DNA of 64,000 bases from Sedimentisphaera sp050251615 (GCA_050251615.1 JBFWMM010000007.1:1-64000); one strand, 5' to 3'; counted from the first letter of the stretch, positions 34,081 through 42,683 are shown. Notes: generated by a model not told the origin, from the letters alone. Program-made: numbers and translations.

Positions 34081-34115
34081 GGCGCAGGGTTAGTCCCCTG
34101 CGCCTTTTTTATTTT
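34081..34115 (+). terminator. intrinsic terminator of the htrA-type gene
   Basis: GGCGCAGGG pairs with CCCTGCGCC around a short loop (TTAGTC), followed by TTTTTTATTTT. It starts 32 bases after the stop codon. Confidence 0.9.
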
Positions 34116-34138
34116 ACACACGCCGCTGTTATGCTCGC

Positions 34139-34212
34139 ATGATTGTCATTCCGTATGCGCCGGCGTTTTTGGACATTGCACATTGGCGGAGCGCTTGCGC
34201 GGCTCCGTTGTG
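34139..34212. repeat. copy of the dispersed intergenic repeat
   Basis: ATTCCGTATGCGCCGGCG (34147-34164) also occurs at 47126-47143, and GGCGGAGCGCTTGCGCGGCTCC follows at 34186 with the same spacing order as at 47160. It lies at the 3' junction between the htrA-type and atpC genes, which are convergent. Confidence 0.75.
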
Positions 34213-34220
34213 CCCGATTA

Positions 34221-34667
34221 TCATTGCGCGGGTGAGGCGCTGCGGCACATTCCCACAATGCGGAGTATCAGCTCAGCCTTGCGTACGCTTTTCGGCTTAT
34301 GCTCGGAGGAATGAAGGTCCGTTTCTATCGTGGTACGGGCGCGTTGCACGAGCAGCTCCAGCTCGCTTTCTTCCATATCTGCCGGCGAAATCACATCATA
34401 CGCCACAACAGCAAGGTCGTTATCCGCAATGCGTGCAAAGCCGCCATCGAGGAGAAAGTACCTATCTTCGAGCATATTGTATTCCGAATCCACAAGCCCT
34501 TTGGCGCTCATTATGCCGAGCCCGAGCTGAATAACAATCGGGCAATGCCCGCGAAGTATGCCGACCTGTCCCTCGCTCCCCGGCACAATAACGCTGTTGG
34601 CGAGGCATTCGAGCGGCGTGCTTTCACGCGTCTGGAGGGTGCAGTTAAATCTGGTCTGACCGATCAT
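34221..34667 (-). CDS. atpC: F-type ATP synthase epsilon subunit
   Basis: The 148-residue central-stalk subunit couples and regulates F1. The beta-sandwich domain has FNCTLQTRESTPLECLANSVIVPGSEGQVGILRGHCPIV and YFLLDGGFARIADNDLAVVA; the C-terminal helical hairpin follows. ATG 34667 is two bases after the atpD stop (TGAGATG), so it is translationally coupled. The open frame further upstream belongs to atpD in another frame. It is the last gene of the ATP synthase operon. Confidence 0.93.
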   Translation of the reverse strand: MIGQTRFNCTLQTRESTPLECLANSVIVPGSEGQVGILRGHCPIVIQLGLGIMSAKGLVDSEYNMLEDRYFLLDGGFARIADNDLAVVAYDVISPADMEESELELLVQRARTTIETDLHSSEHKPKSVRKAELILRIVGMCRSASPAQ

Positions 34668-34668
34668 C

Positions 34669-36087
34669 TCAGAGCCCTTTCGCCTTTTCCGCCGCCTCTT
34701 CCACATCGCCGACATACATAAACGCCTGTTCGGGGAGGTGGTCCCATTTGCCTGCGGCAATCTGGCGACAGCTCTCAATCGTCTGCTCGGCGGAAACATA
34801 CTTGCCTTCCATGCCGGTGAACTGGTGCGTTACCATAAAGGGCTGGGAAAAGAAGCGTTCGAGCTTTCTGGCACGCGAGACCATCTGCTGGTCTTCCTTG
34901 CTCAGCTCGTCCACACCGAGGATTGAGATGATATCCTGAAGGTCGTTGTAGCGCTGGAGAATTTCGAGCACCTTCTGTGCCGTGTGGTAATGGTCCTGGC
35001 CGACTGTGTTCGGGTCGAGGATGCGCGAGGAGCTTCCCAGCGGGTCAACAGCGGGGTATATGCCCTTCTCCGCAATGGAACGCTTCAATACGACAGATGA
35101 ATCGAGGTGGGTGAATGTCGTGCTGGGGGCGGGGTCTGTGAGGTCGTCCGCGGGCACATACACCGCCTGTACGCTGGTGATGGCACCGGTGGTGGTGGAG
35201 GCGATTCGTTCCTGCAAGAGACCCATTTCGGTTGCCAGGTTGGGCTGATAGCCCACGGCAGAGGGGATTCTACCAAGCAGCGCGGACACCTCGGAGCCTG
35301 CCTGCGAGAAACGGAATATATTGTCGATAAAGAGCAGCGTATCACCGCCGCCAAGCTCGCAGAGGTATTCTGCCATCGTCATGGCGCTCAGTGCAACGCG
35401 CAGCCTCGCTCCGGGCGGCTCGTTCATCTGGCCGAATACAAGGCAGGTCTGGTCGAGTACGCAACGGTCGGTATTGCCGATAGTGGTCTCTTTCATTTCT
35501 CGCCAGAGGTCGTTGCCTTCGCGCGTACGCTCGCCGACGCCCGCAAAGACCGAATATCCGCCGTGTTTTGTGGCGATGCGGGCGATGAGCTCCTGGATGA
35601 GGACTGTCTTGCCGACGCCTGCGCCACCGAAGAGGCCGGTCTTGCCGCCCTTAACGAACGGACAGAGCAGATCGACAACCTTAATCCCCGTCTCGAATAC
35701 CTCGCTCTGCGGGCTCAGCTGAGTAAACTCGGGCGGATCGCGGTGTATGGAGCGCTTGAGGGCAGTATGCACTTCGCCGAGGCCGTCCACAGGCTCGCCG
35801 AGCAGATTGAACACGCGCCCGAGCGTTTCCTCGCCCACAGGCACGGTTACAGGCGCCCCCGTATCGAGCACTTCAAGCCCGCGCCGCATGCCGAGCGTGG
35901 CGCCGAGCGCAACCGCGCGCACCTTGCCACCTCCAAGAAGCTGTTGCACCTCACCGACAAGCCGCGACTTCTGCCCGTTAAATTCAAATTCCACCACGAG
36001 CGCATTATAGACGCTCGGGATTGAGTTCATTCCAAACTCGGCATCGAATGTGCTGCCGATTACCTGCGTAATTTTTCCAAGATTCAT
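34669..36087 (-). CDS. atpD: F-type ATP synthase beta subunit
   Basis: The 472-residue catalytic subunit contains the P-loop GLFGGAGVGKTVLIQELI (about 151-168), the catalytic-site segments VFAGVGERTREGNDLWREM and ALSAMTMAEYL, the LFIDNIFRFSQAGSEVSALLGRIPSAVGYQP region, and a DELSKED DELSEED-like motif (ILGVDELSKED). All key residues are present. It is separated from atpG by 557 bases holding an inserted GxxExxY cassette, which is unusual for this operon. Confidence 0.97.
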   Translation of the reverse strand: MNLGKITQVIGSTFDAEFGMNSIPSVYNALVVEFEFNGQKSRLVGEVQQLLGGGKVRAVALGATLGMRRGLEVLDTGAPVTVPVGEETLGRVFNLLGEPVDGLGEVHTALKRSIHRDPPEFTQLSPQSEVFETGIKVVDLLCPFVKGGKTGLFGGAGVGKTVLIQELIARIATKHGGYSVFAGVGERTREGNDLWREMKETTIGNTDRCVLDQTCLVFGQMNEPPGARLRVALSAMTMAEYLCELGGGDTLLFIDNIFRFSQAGSEVSALLGRIPSAVGYQPNLATEMGLLQERIASTTTGAITSVQAVYVPADDLTDPAPSTTFTHLDSSVVLKRSIAEKGIYPAVDPLGSSSRILDPNTVGQDHYHTAQKVLEILQRYNDLQDIISILGVDELSKEDQQMVSRARKLERFFSQPFMVTHQFTGMEGKYVSAEQTIESCRQIAAGKWDHLPEQAFMYVGDVEEAAEKAKGL

Positions 36088-36110
36088 ATTTAATCCGGTT
36101 TATCTTTTTA

Positions 36111-36644
36111 TTAACCGCGAAGCTCGCGAAGATTTCTTATTTCTGGCCAAGCCGAAATTTCAGCTTCATTATTAATTCCTGCACGTTTATCTGCTCAGAG
36201 CAAATCTTTTAAGCCCGTTTTTAAGCAGCTTCACATTAAAGTTTATTAGTAATCCCTCTTCTATGCCTGAGAGTTTCATATACGATAAAACCTGAGCCAC
36301 GTGAACGGAGTTGAGTTCATCTACACTTTTCAACTCTACAACGAGATTCTTCTCCACTACGACATCCATCCTGTAGCCTCAATCAAGCTTGCAGCCTTTA
36401 TAAATTACCGGTAAAGGTTGCTCCATCTCAAACTTTATCCCGTTGATAGCAAGCTCGTGGCACAAGCACAGGCGATACGCGGACTCAAGCAAACCGGGGC
36501 CCAGTGCTTTATGGACTTCAATAGCGCACCCGATAACTCGCTTTGACAGCTCGCTGAACTCAGATTGGTCCAACATATTTTTCCTTTCTTCGCGCTCTTC
36601 GCGTGCTTCGCGGTTAATTAAAAACTTCGCGGTTAACCTCAAGG
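36111..36644 (-). mobile_element. GxxExxY gene cassette framed by inverted CGCGAAG repeats
   Basis: On the + strand, ATTAACCGCGAAGCTCGCGA at about 36112 marks one border. On the minus strand, a closely matching ATTAACCGCGAAGCACGCGA reads inward from about 36618, with further AACCGCGAAG copies at about 36640. The inverted borders enclose the GxxExxY gene exactly, between atpG and atpD. This looks like an insertion of a small gene cassette; no transposase is encoded, so the mechanism is unknown. Confidence 0.5.
36187..36576 (-). pseudogene. GxxExxY protein gene with in-frame TGA
   Basis: A start at ATG 36576 with AAAGGA upstream gives MLDQSEFSELSKRVIGCAIEVHKALGPGLLESAYRLCL, containing the name-giving G-LL-E-SA-Y motif. 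The frame continues to IYKGCKLD, meets TGA, and resumes in the same frame GYRMDVVVEKNLVVELKSVDELNSVHVAQVLSYMKLSGIEEGLLINFN to the natural end. The family has a PD-(D/E)xK-nuclease-like core and unknown function. A single nonsense codon where relatives often have Cys or Val is best explained as a recent mutation or read error; recoding is less likely. Confidence 0.8.
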
Positions 36645-37538
36645 CTATTCCAAAGCCAACGTGCCGCCGATGATGTCTATAAGGTCGTTTGTTATGCTTC
36701 CCTGGCGGGCTCGGTTGTACTCGGCGTTGAGATCGGCGATCATATCTTCGGCGCTGTCGGTCGCGCTCTTCATTGCCACAACCCTCGCCAGATGATCGCT
36801 GAGGGCCGAATCCACGAAGCACTCGGCCACTGCCGTACGTATCATTATGCGGGCAAGCGCTTCAAACATATCTTCCGAGGCGGGCTCTGTCTCAAAGCTA
36901 CTTGGCTCGGCGGTCCAGGGCCAGATAACTGTAGCGCGGGTGGTGAGGTCGTCGATGAGATCCGCCACGGGCAGAATGCTGAGCGTCTGCGGCTTCTGCG
37001 AAGCGAGCGAGTAGAAATTCGTATAGACCACGCCGAAATAATCGATTTCCTTCTTCAGGTACATTTCAATAAACTCATCACTCATCGCGTCTGCCTGTTC
37101 GAGCGATGGTATGCCGTCGATACCCGTAAACTCCTTCTCGGGCTTAATGCCGCGCTGCCTGAGATATTGCGTGGGCTTCTTCCCGCAAACATAGAGCTTC
37201 AGCTCCTTGCGCAGACGTTTGGCACGCTTTATATGCACCTCAATCATGTGGTTGAGCTGGGAATTGAAGCCGCCGTTGAGGCCGCGGTCTGCACCGATTA
37301 CCAGCACAGCGAGAACGCCTGAGTCGTTGCTGTCCACAAGCGGGCTCTCTATGTTTTCGATGCCCGTCAGCATAAGGAACGCAAGCTCGGCAAGTGAGTT
37401 GTAGAAACGGCGACCACTTCGGTATCTCTGAAGATACTTGCGGTAGCGCGAGGTGGAGATCATCTCCATCGTGCGCGTTACCTTGTGGATATTGGAAACC
37501 GCCTTTTTCCTTTGTAGTATCTGCCTTATGCTCGCCAT
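36645..37538 (-). CDS. atpG: F-type ATP synthase gamma subunit
   Basis: The 297-residue rotor shaft has the N-terminal coiled-coil MASIRQILQRKKAVSNIHKVTRTMEMISTSRYRK and the C-terminal helix ARVVAMKSATDSAEDMIADLNAEYNRARQGSITNDLIDIIGG, both hallmarks. The middle Rossmann-like part has LVIGADRGLNGGFN. It starts 7 bases after the atpA stop and ends next to the inserted GxxExxY cassette. Confidence 0.95.
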   Translation of the reverse strand: MASIRQILQRKKAVSNIHKVTRTMEMISTSRYRKYLQRYRSGRRFYNSLAELAFLMLTGIENIESPLVDSNDSGVLAVLVIGADRGLNGGFNSQLNHMIEVHIKRAKRLRKELKLYVCGKKPTQYLRQRGIKPEKEFTGIDGIPSLEQADAMSDEFIEMYLKKEIDYFGVVYTNFYSLASQKPQTLSILPVADLIDDLTTRATVIWPWTAEPSSFETEPASEDMFEALARIMIRTAVAECFVDSALSDHLARVVAMKSATDSAEDMIADLNAEYNRARQGSITNDLIDIIGGTLALE

Positions 37539-37545
37539 CAGCCTA

Positions 37546-39069
37546 TCAGACTCCGAACGAGAATTTATAGATGTTTTTGTACATATCTATTACGGAGAGC
37601 AGGCCTTCGGACAGCTCATCGCTGATCTTGCCGGTCGTTTCGATTTCTTCGAAGTACTCGCCTGCCTCAAGCCTGATCCAGGCCAGCATATCGCGAAGGA
37701 AAGCGGTAACGTTTTCCACCTCAACATCATCAAGCGCACCCTTTGAGCCCGCGAAGATTGATATAACCTGCGCCGCCACGCTCATCGGCGAAAATTGCGG
37801 TTGTTTGAGCAGCTCCACCATCCGATATCCGCGGTCGAGTTGCGCCTGCGAAAAGGAATCGAGGTCTGTGCCGAGGCGGGCAAAGTCTTCCAGCTCGCGA
37901 AAGCTTGCAAGGTCAAGGCGCAGTCTTCCGGCCACTTTCTTCATCGCGGGCACCTGCGCATTGCCGCCCACACGGCTCACGCTTATGCCCACATCAATCG
38001 CCGGCCTGATACCCGCGAGGAACAAATCGCGCTGAAGGTAGATCTGGCCGTCGGTGATGGAGATCAAATTCGTTGGGATGTACGCAGAAACCTGCCCCTC
38101 GAGCGTTTCAATAATAGGCAGAGCGGTCAGGGAGCCGCCGCCAAGCTCATCGCTCAGCTTTACGCCTCTTTCAAGAAGCCGGCTGTGGAGGTAGAAAATA
38201 TCGCCGGGATATGCCTCACGCCCCGGCGGACGCCTCAGCAAAAGGCTCATCTCGCGGTATGCAACTGCGTGTTTGGATAAATCGTCATAAACGCAGAGCG
38301 TGTCCGTGCCGTCTTCATACATAAAATACTCGGCAATCGCGCACCCGCAATATGGAGCGATGTACTGGAGCGGCGCGGTGTCTGCGGCGGTCGCCGCAAC
38401 GATTACGGTATATTCGAGAGCGCCGTGTTTACGCAGCACCTCAACCACCTCTGCGACGGTTGATTCCTTCTGGCCTATGGCCACATATACGCAGATAACG
38501 CCTTTGCCCTTCTGGTTGATTATTGTATCCAGAGCGATAGCGGTCTTACCGGTTTTTCGGTCTCCGATGATGAGCTCTCTCTGGCCGCGACCTATCGGAA
38601 TCATCGCATCCACGCTCGTTATGCCGGTGTGCAGGGGCTGCTTCACAGGCTGCCGGCCGGCAATTCCCACGCTTGCCGCATCAACGAGGCGATAGCTCTC
38701 GGCCTCTATCGGGCCCTTGCCGTCGAGCGGTGTACAGAGAGGGTCAACCACTCTTCCCAGCAAACCTCTACCCGCCGGAACCGCAAGCACTTTACCTGTC
38801 GCCTTGACGGGCGAACCCTCGCTGATTTTGGAGAAATCACCGTAGATAACAGCTCCTATGCCATCTTCCTCGAGGTTGAACACCTCTCCGGACACTCCAC
38901 CCTCGAATTCGAGTATCTCGCCGGACATCGCGTTGTCAAGGCCATAGATTCTGGCGATGCCGTCACCCAGCTCCGTTACCCTACCGACCGTTGAAACATC
39001 AATGTCCTTCCGGTAGGAACTGATCTCTTTCTTTATCAGCGAGCTTATTTCCTGAACGTCTATTTTCAT
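37546..39069 (-). CDS. atpA: F-type ATP synthase alpha subunit
   Basis: The 507-residue regulatory nucleotide-binding subunit has its P-loop in LIIGDRKTGKTAIALDTI (about 168-185), preceded by TSVDAMIPIGRGQRE. It continues with the conserved ISRSVVCVYVAIGQKEST-like VYVAIGQKESTVAEV, LLRRPPGREAYPGDIFYLHSRLLER and VGISVSRVGGNAQVPAMKKVAG. It begins 13 bases after the atpH stop. Full length with no unusual features. Confidence 0.97.
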   Translation of the reverse strand: MKIDVQEISSLIKKEISSYRKDIDVSTVGRVTELGDGIARIYGLDNAMSGEILEFEGGVSGEVFNLEEDGIGAVIYGDFSKISEGSPVKATGKVLAVPAGRGLLGRVVDPLCTPLDGKGPIEAESYRLVDAASVGIAGRQPVKQPLHTGITSVDAMIPIGRGQRELIIGDRKTGKTAIALDTIINQKGKGVICVYVAIGQKESTVAEVVEVLRKHGALEYTVIVAATAADTAPLQYIAPYCGCAIAEYFMYEDGTDTLCVYDDLSKHAVAYREMSLLLRRPPGREAYPGDIFYLHSRLLERGVKLSDELGGGSLTALPIIETLEGQVSAYIPTNLISITDGQIYLQRDLFLAGIRPAIDVGISVSRVGGNAQVPAMKKVAGRLRLDLASFRELEDFARLGTDLDSFSQAQLDRGYRMVELLKQPQFSPMSVAAQVISIFAGSKGALDDVEVENVTAFLRDMLAWIRLEAGEYFEEIETTGKISDELSEGLLSVIDMYKNIYKFSFGV

Positions 39070-39082
39070 TTTACGTTTACTT

Positions 39083-39643
39083 TCACGCAGAGGTCCCGAA
39101 GCGCTTTTTCACACCCGAGAGAATCTTGTTCATATTGTTGCGAACGGAGTTGTCGATAACAGTGTCGTTATGCTCTATTATCACGCCCCCGAGAATGCCG
39201 GCATCTATGCGGTACTCGAAGCAGGCCTTCACCCCGACAATCTCTTTCACGGAGGCCTCAAAATCCTGCTTCGCCTCTTTGCTCAGCTCCGCAGACAGGG
39301 TAACAAGCACCTGCTCAACTCCCTCGATCCTGGCAAGCAGAGCAACATAAGCGCTGAGCACCTTGCCGACGAAGGAAACGCGCCTGCGCCTTGCCATACT
39401 CACAAGCAGGCCAAGGGTATAATCGTTGACGCGGCCTTGGAGCGTGTTTTCAAGCACCTGCTTTTTTTCGTGAAACTGCACAAAGGGGCTGTCGAAGAAG
39501 GCTTTTTCCTCCTTGCCGAGAAAATCCACACACGCCTCAAGCTCATCATGGAGCTTCTCGACAAGATCGTTTTCCGAGGCGATCTCAAAAAATGGCTCGG
39601 CATAGGCCAGCGCAATCATCTGCTCTCTGTTAATAGCGCCCAA
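39083..39643 (-). CDS. atpH: F-type ATP synthase delta subunit
   Basis: The 186-residue peripheral-stalk subunit sits on top of F1. The N-terminal helical bundle (IALAYAEPFFEIASENDLVEKLHDELEACVDFL) and the C-terminal motif FEYRIDAGILGGVIIEHNDTVIDNSVRNNMNKIL match the family, the latter resembling the GG(I/V)x(I/V)..G...(D)xS(V/I) signature. It lies 4 bases after atpF and just upstream of atpA. Confidence 0.93.
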   Translation of the reverse strand: MGAINREQMIALAYAEPFFEIASENDLVEKLHDELEACVDFLGKEEKAFFDSPFVQFHEKKQVLENTLQGRVNDYTLGLLVSMARRRRVSFVGKVLSAYVALLARIEGVEQVLVTLSAELSKEAKQDFEASVKEIVGVKACFEYRIDAGILGGVIIEHNDTVIDNSVRNNMNKILSGVKKRFGTSA

Positions 39644-39647
39644 TGGC

Positions 39648-40250
39648 TCATTCCTCTCCGGCTCTGGCCAGCTTAAACTTCTCCACAGCCTCGCTGATGA
39701 GCTTTTCGTTATCTTCAGGCGTTATCACTCGGCCGATAATACGGCTGCCAAGCATGCAGACAATATCGCCTGCCTCGTCAATGAGAGCGCTTCGAGCAAG
39801 CCCTGCGGCTTTCTGCGCATCTGCTCTTGCCTTCGCCTTGATGGCATCGGCCTCCTGCATGGCTTTCGTGATTACATCGCGACTCTTCAGATCGGCCTCG
39901 GCAACCCTCTGCTGAACAAGCTTCTTGCCCTCGTTTTCCGCTTCACTCAGTTTCGCCTTATACTGCTCAAGCGTGCCCATGGCCTCGGCGTTTGTCTTCT
40001 CGGCCCTTGAGATTTCGCCCTCAATATGCTCCTGCCGCCCTTTAAGCGCCGCAAGCATAGGCTTCCAAACAAACTTGCCGAGAATGAGGATTAAAAGCCC
40101 GAACCAGACAAGCGTCCAGACAGACTCGCTGAGGTAGCCGCTGAAAAGATTCAGCTTCTCCTCCGTCTCGCCGGCAAGCTCTGCGGCCTGCTCGGAAGCA
40201 AACACGGCGCGCGAGATGAACAGTAAAATTATAATCCTGATTTTTTTCAT
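39648..40250 (-). CDS. atpF: F-type ATP synthase b subunit
   Basis: The 200-residue stator subunit has an N-terminal signal-like segment (KKIRIIILLFISRAVFA), then the true membrane anchor VWTLVWFGLLILILGKFVWKPML (about 44-66). A long charged coiled-coil follows (ALKGRQEHIEGEISRAEKTNAEAMGTLEQYKAKLSEAENEGK). ATG 40250 is chosen; the open frame upstream overlaps atpE in another frame and has no family similarity. A cleavable signal before the anchor is uncommon but seen in some b subunits. Confidence 0.92.
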   Translation of the reverse strand: MKKIRIIILLFISRAVFASEQAAELAGETEEKLNLFSGYLSESVWTLVWFGLLILILGKFVWKPMLAALKGRQEHIEGEISRAEKTNAEAMGTLEQYKAKLSEAENEGKKLVQQRVAEADLKSRDVITKAMQEADAIKAKARADAQKAAGLARSALIDEAGDIVCMLGSRIIGRVITPEDNEKLISEAVEKFKLARAGEE

Positions 40251-40273
40251 AAATCCGCAATCCGGTTGCGTTC

Positions 40274-40555
40274 TCACATGAAGAACAGCGGCAGCATACA
40301 GATAATCAGGCCGATAAGCGTAGCGCCTTCGATAAGTGACGCGGCAATGAGCATACAGGTAAAGATCCTGCCGCCGGCCTCGGGCTGCCTTGCTATTGCT
40401 TCTGTTGCCCGGCCGGCGAGATTGCCGATACCAAGCCCCGCCCCGATTACAATAAGCCCGCAACCAAGCAGGCCGCCGAGCATCACAATCCCTTTGTCGT
40501 CAATGTCTATATTGACTTCCGCCAGGAGCGCCGGCAATGCTAAGAGTAAATTCAT
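40274..40555 (-). CDS. atpE: F-type ATP synthase c subunit
   Basis: The 93-residue rotor-ring subunit has two membrane helices joined by the polar loop ARQPEAGG. The ion-binding Glu lies in the second helix (AASLIEGATLIGLI). The Gln and Ser that accompany it in sodium-binding c subunits are replaced by Ile and Gly when aligned by eye, so the ring is probably proton-coupled. A hydrophobic N-terminal extension (MNLLLALPALLAE) could be a signal sequence. Confidence 0.94.
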   Translation of the reverse strand: MNLLLALPALLAEVNIDIDDKGIVMLGGLLGCGLIVIGAGLGIGNLAGRATEAIARQPEAGGRIFTCMLIAASLIEGATLIGLIICMLPLFFM

Positions 40556-40570
40556 AAAAAACCTTTCTGT

Positions 40571-41353
40571 TTAATGGTCCTGGTGAATTGCCATACCAAT
40601 GTAAATCGTTGTGAGAAAAGTGAATATATACGCCTGCAGGAACGCGACAAACAGTTCCAGCATACTTATCAGAGTTGCCACCGACAACGAGACCGAAGCG
40701 GCGAGTATGTTCTTGAAGAAGAAAATAAAGCTCAGTATCACCGCGAGCATCATATGCCCCGCGAACAGGTTGGCGAAGAGCCTTATCGCCAGAGAAAACA
40801 TCCTTATAAACGAGCTTAGCACTTCAAGCATCATTATAAAGGGGTATATCACTATGGGCACCTTGGGGCAAAAATTTTTGATGTAGTTCCAAATGCCGTT
40901 CTCCAGGATGCCGGCGGTGTGGAAAAAGATAAAGGAAAACAGCGCCAGAGCACCCGTAACGAAGATGTTGCCCGTTGCCGCGCCGACGATATGGTTTTTC
41001 TTGTGCGTGATGATGAAAATAATCTTGTCCAGCGGCACCATACCGAGGAGGTTCATCGTGAGGATGAAGAAGAAAAGAGTCCAGAGAACGGGGACATACT
41101 TATCGGTCTGGGCGTACAGGAATGGGCGGGCCATATCCTCTCTGATATACTCGCATATTGCCTCTACGGCGTTGCCGAAGCCCCTGCGCACGAGCGGTTG
41201 GCCGGAACAGGTGAGCGGAAGAATGACAAGCAGCAGAAGCGAAGCAATCGTTATCATCACCATGTGCGAGGTGAAGACGAAACCGCCCCAGCGGAAAAGC
41301 TCCTTTGTAAGTATTTCCTCAAGCGGGTTTGCTATCATCAATAAGTATGTCAT
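40571..41353 (-). CDS. atpB: F-type ATP synthase a subunit
   Basis: The protein of about 260 residues is a polytopic stator channel subunit. The conserved fourth-helix segment SLAIRLFANLFAGHMML contains the essential Arg, and FLQAYIFTFLTTIYI is the last-helix motif with the partner Gln. ATG 41353 is used; a TTG 15 bases upstream is less likely. The start lies inside the 3' end of the I-like gene, so the two are coupled. Confidence 0.94.
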   Translation of the reverse strand: MTYLLMIANPLEEILTKELFRWGGFVFTSHMVMITIASLLLLVILPLTCSGQPLVRRGFGNAVEAICEYIREDMARPFLYAQTDKYVPVLWTLFFFILTMNLLGMVPLDKIIFIITHKKNHIVGAATGNIFVTGALALFSFIFFHTAGILENGIWNYIKNFCPKVPIVIYPFIMMLEVLSSFIRMFSLAIRLFANLFAGHMMLAVILSFIFFFKNILAASVSLSVATLISMLELFVAFLQAYIFTFLTTIYIGMAIHQDH

Positions 41354-41753
41354 TATCGTCTTTCTCAAACGGGCTTAACGGCTTGAAGCTGAGCCCGCTT
41401 ATCTTTTTCGCAAAATAAAATGTCTCGGGGACGAGAAAAACCACATAAAGCAGAAGCACCCAGAAAAGAAACGGGCGCATATTCTTCACTATCTTGGCAG
41501 AAAGTATAACAGTACCCGCGACAGTTAGCAAGAGGCGGATAAAAAAACCTGCCATGAACAACAAAACTGTCTTGCCCGCGCTGTTCGCCCGAACAAGCCA
41601 GGCAGGCAGAAGCGACAGCAGATACCCCGCCCCCACAAGTGCAAGCGCGAGGCAGTACTCGATATGCTGCGGGGGGTAATGCGCCTGCGCTACCCTGTAA
41701 CACAGAATCACAATGAACAACAAACCCGCGGTTGTGAATATCTTCTTAGCCAA
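41319..41753 (-). CDS. ATP synthase I-like membrane protein
   Basis: The 144-residue protein has four predicted helices (for example GLLFIVILCYRVAQ, CLALALVGAGYLLSLLPAWL, VLLFMAGFFIRLLLTVAGTVIL and FWVLLLYVVFLVPETFYFA) and an acidic tail. Position directly before atpB with overlapping reading frames identifies it as the AtpI-type assembly factor for the c-ring, although the sequence is divergent. Translation starts at TTG 41753, immediately after the stop of the upstream Cys-cluster gene. Confidence 0.7.
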   Translation of the reverse strand: MAKKIFTTAGLLFIVILCYRVAQAHYPPQHIEYCLALALVGAGYLLSLLPAWLVRANSAGKTVLLFMAGFFIRLLLTVAGTVILSAKIVKNMRPFLFWVLLLYVVFLVPETFYFAKKISGLSFKPLSPFEKDDNDILIDDSKPA

Positions 41754-41756
41754 GTC

Positions 41757-42164
41757 TCAAATATCCATAGCAAGCGCCGCCTGCAAATCCGTGTAGAGGT
41801 AGTCTATGCCGTACTTATCACATATCTCACGGAATCGCCCCACGGCAAACTCGCTCAGCTCCGATTGCAACTGTTCGTCTCTGCGGCACCCGAACACGCG
41901 GCAGCCGGCAAAGCGATATTTATGCACGAGGCACCGGTTATCCTCGCGGTACGGGCAGACGCCGCCTGTCATGGAGGTCTTTATCGGGACATAATGCCGG
42001 AAGTACATCAGCTCGGGAGTGGTAACGAAAAGCCTGTGCCCGAAGGCGCCGAAATCGCAGCAATCCCCGCACATATCGCAGTTAAAGCCGTTTTCGCAGC
42101 CGAGCCTGCGCTCTATCGCCTCATACACCAGGCCGACTTCTTCAAGTATCTTGCGCTTATCCAT
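41757..42164 (-). CDS. YkgJ-family Cys-cluster protein
   Basis: The 135-residue protein has the zinc/iron-chelate-type cysteine cluster CDMCGDCCDFG near residues 29-39 and CPYREDNRCLVHKYRFAGCRVFGC near 69-92. ATG 42164 overlaps the end of the preceding gene (ATGGATAA) and is chosen over an in-frame ATG further upstream inside that gene. Its stop lies 3 bases before the start of the ATP synthase I-like gene, so it is co-transcribed with the synthase. The family binds metal ions; its function here is unknown. Confidence 0.85.
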   Translation of the reverse strand: MDKRKILEEVGLVYEAIERRLGCENGFNCDMCGDCCDFGAFGHRLFVTTPELMYFRHYVPIKTSMTGGVCPYREDNRCLVHKYRFAGCRVFGCRRDEQLQSELSEFAVGRFREICDKYGIDYLYTDLQAALAMDI

Positions 42165-42657
42165 TACTCGCGAACCACCATTCATCGCTTCTGCGAATCG
42201 CCTCGATTTCCTCAAAGCTGTAACGCCTGCCGCGGTTTATCCCCTTGCAGCGCCTTGCGGCCATATTCCACATCTCAGGGCTCTCAAGATTGAGCTCCCA
42301 GAACGGCCAAGTGCGGCACTGATTCGGGCGCACGTGATAGATCGAACAGCGGCCTTCTTTGAGGAAGACGCAATCCTTCGTCTTTTTGTCTTCGCAAAGG
42401 GATTTCATAACAACGTATCTGTTCGCCTGCGATTCGCTAATGTCGGCGAACGACGGGACATACACATCCAGATCTATCGGCTGGGTGTATTGTTCTATAA
42501 ATTTCGCGCGCGGAATGCCGAGCTCCGCCGCGATGAGCGTTATCTCCGTATCGCAAAGCCACACATAACCCTCCTCGGGGCCCATACAGCATCTGCCGCA
42601 TTGCGTGCAGCCGAAATTCAGACCATTCGCGAATGAGTACCAAGTTTGATCGTACAT
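42157..42657 (-). CDS. YkgJ-family Cys-cluster protein
   Basis: The 166-residue protein has CTQCGRCCMGPEEGYVWL near residues 16-33 and, after a variable region, CVFLKEGRCSIYHVRPNQCRTWPFW near 96-120, the full eight-Cys pattern of the family. A strong AAAGGA lies upstream of ATG 42657, and a near-consensus promoter about 20 bases before the transcript start drives it. It is the first gene of the operon that continues through a second YkgJ protein into the ATP synthase genes. Confidence 0.88.
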   Translation of the reverse strand: MYDQTWYSFANGLNFGCTQCGRCCMGPEEGYVWLCDTEITLIAAELGIPRAKFIEQYTQPIDLDVYVPSFADISESQANRYVVMKSLCEDKKTKDCVFLKEGRCSIYHVRPNQCRTWPFWELNLESPEMWNMAARRCKGINRGRRYSFEEIEAIRRSDEWWFASNG

Positions 42658-42683
42658 ATCGTCCTTTCTATTCCAAAGGCGCG

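Noticed and set aside
40274..40555. Sodium-translocating ATP synthase
   Set aside because: By eye the c subunit lacks the Gln and Ser ligands that accompany the Glu in sodium-binding rings.
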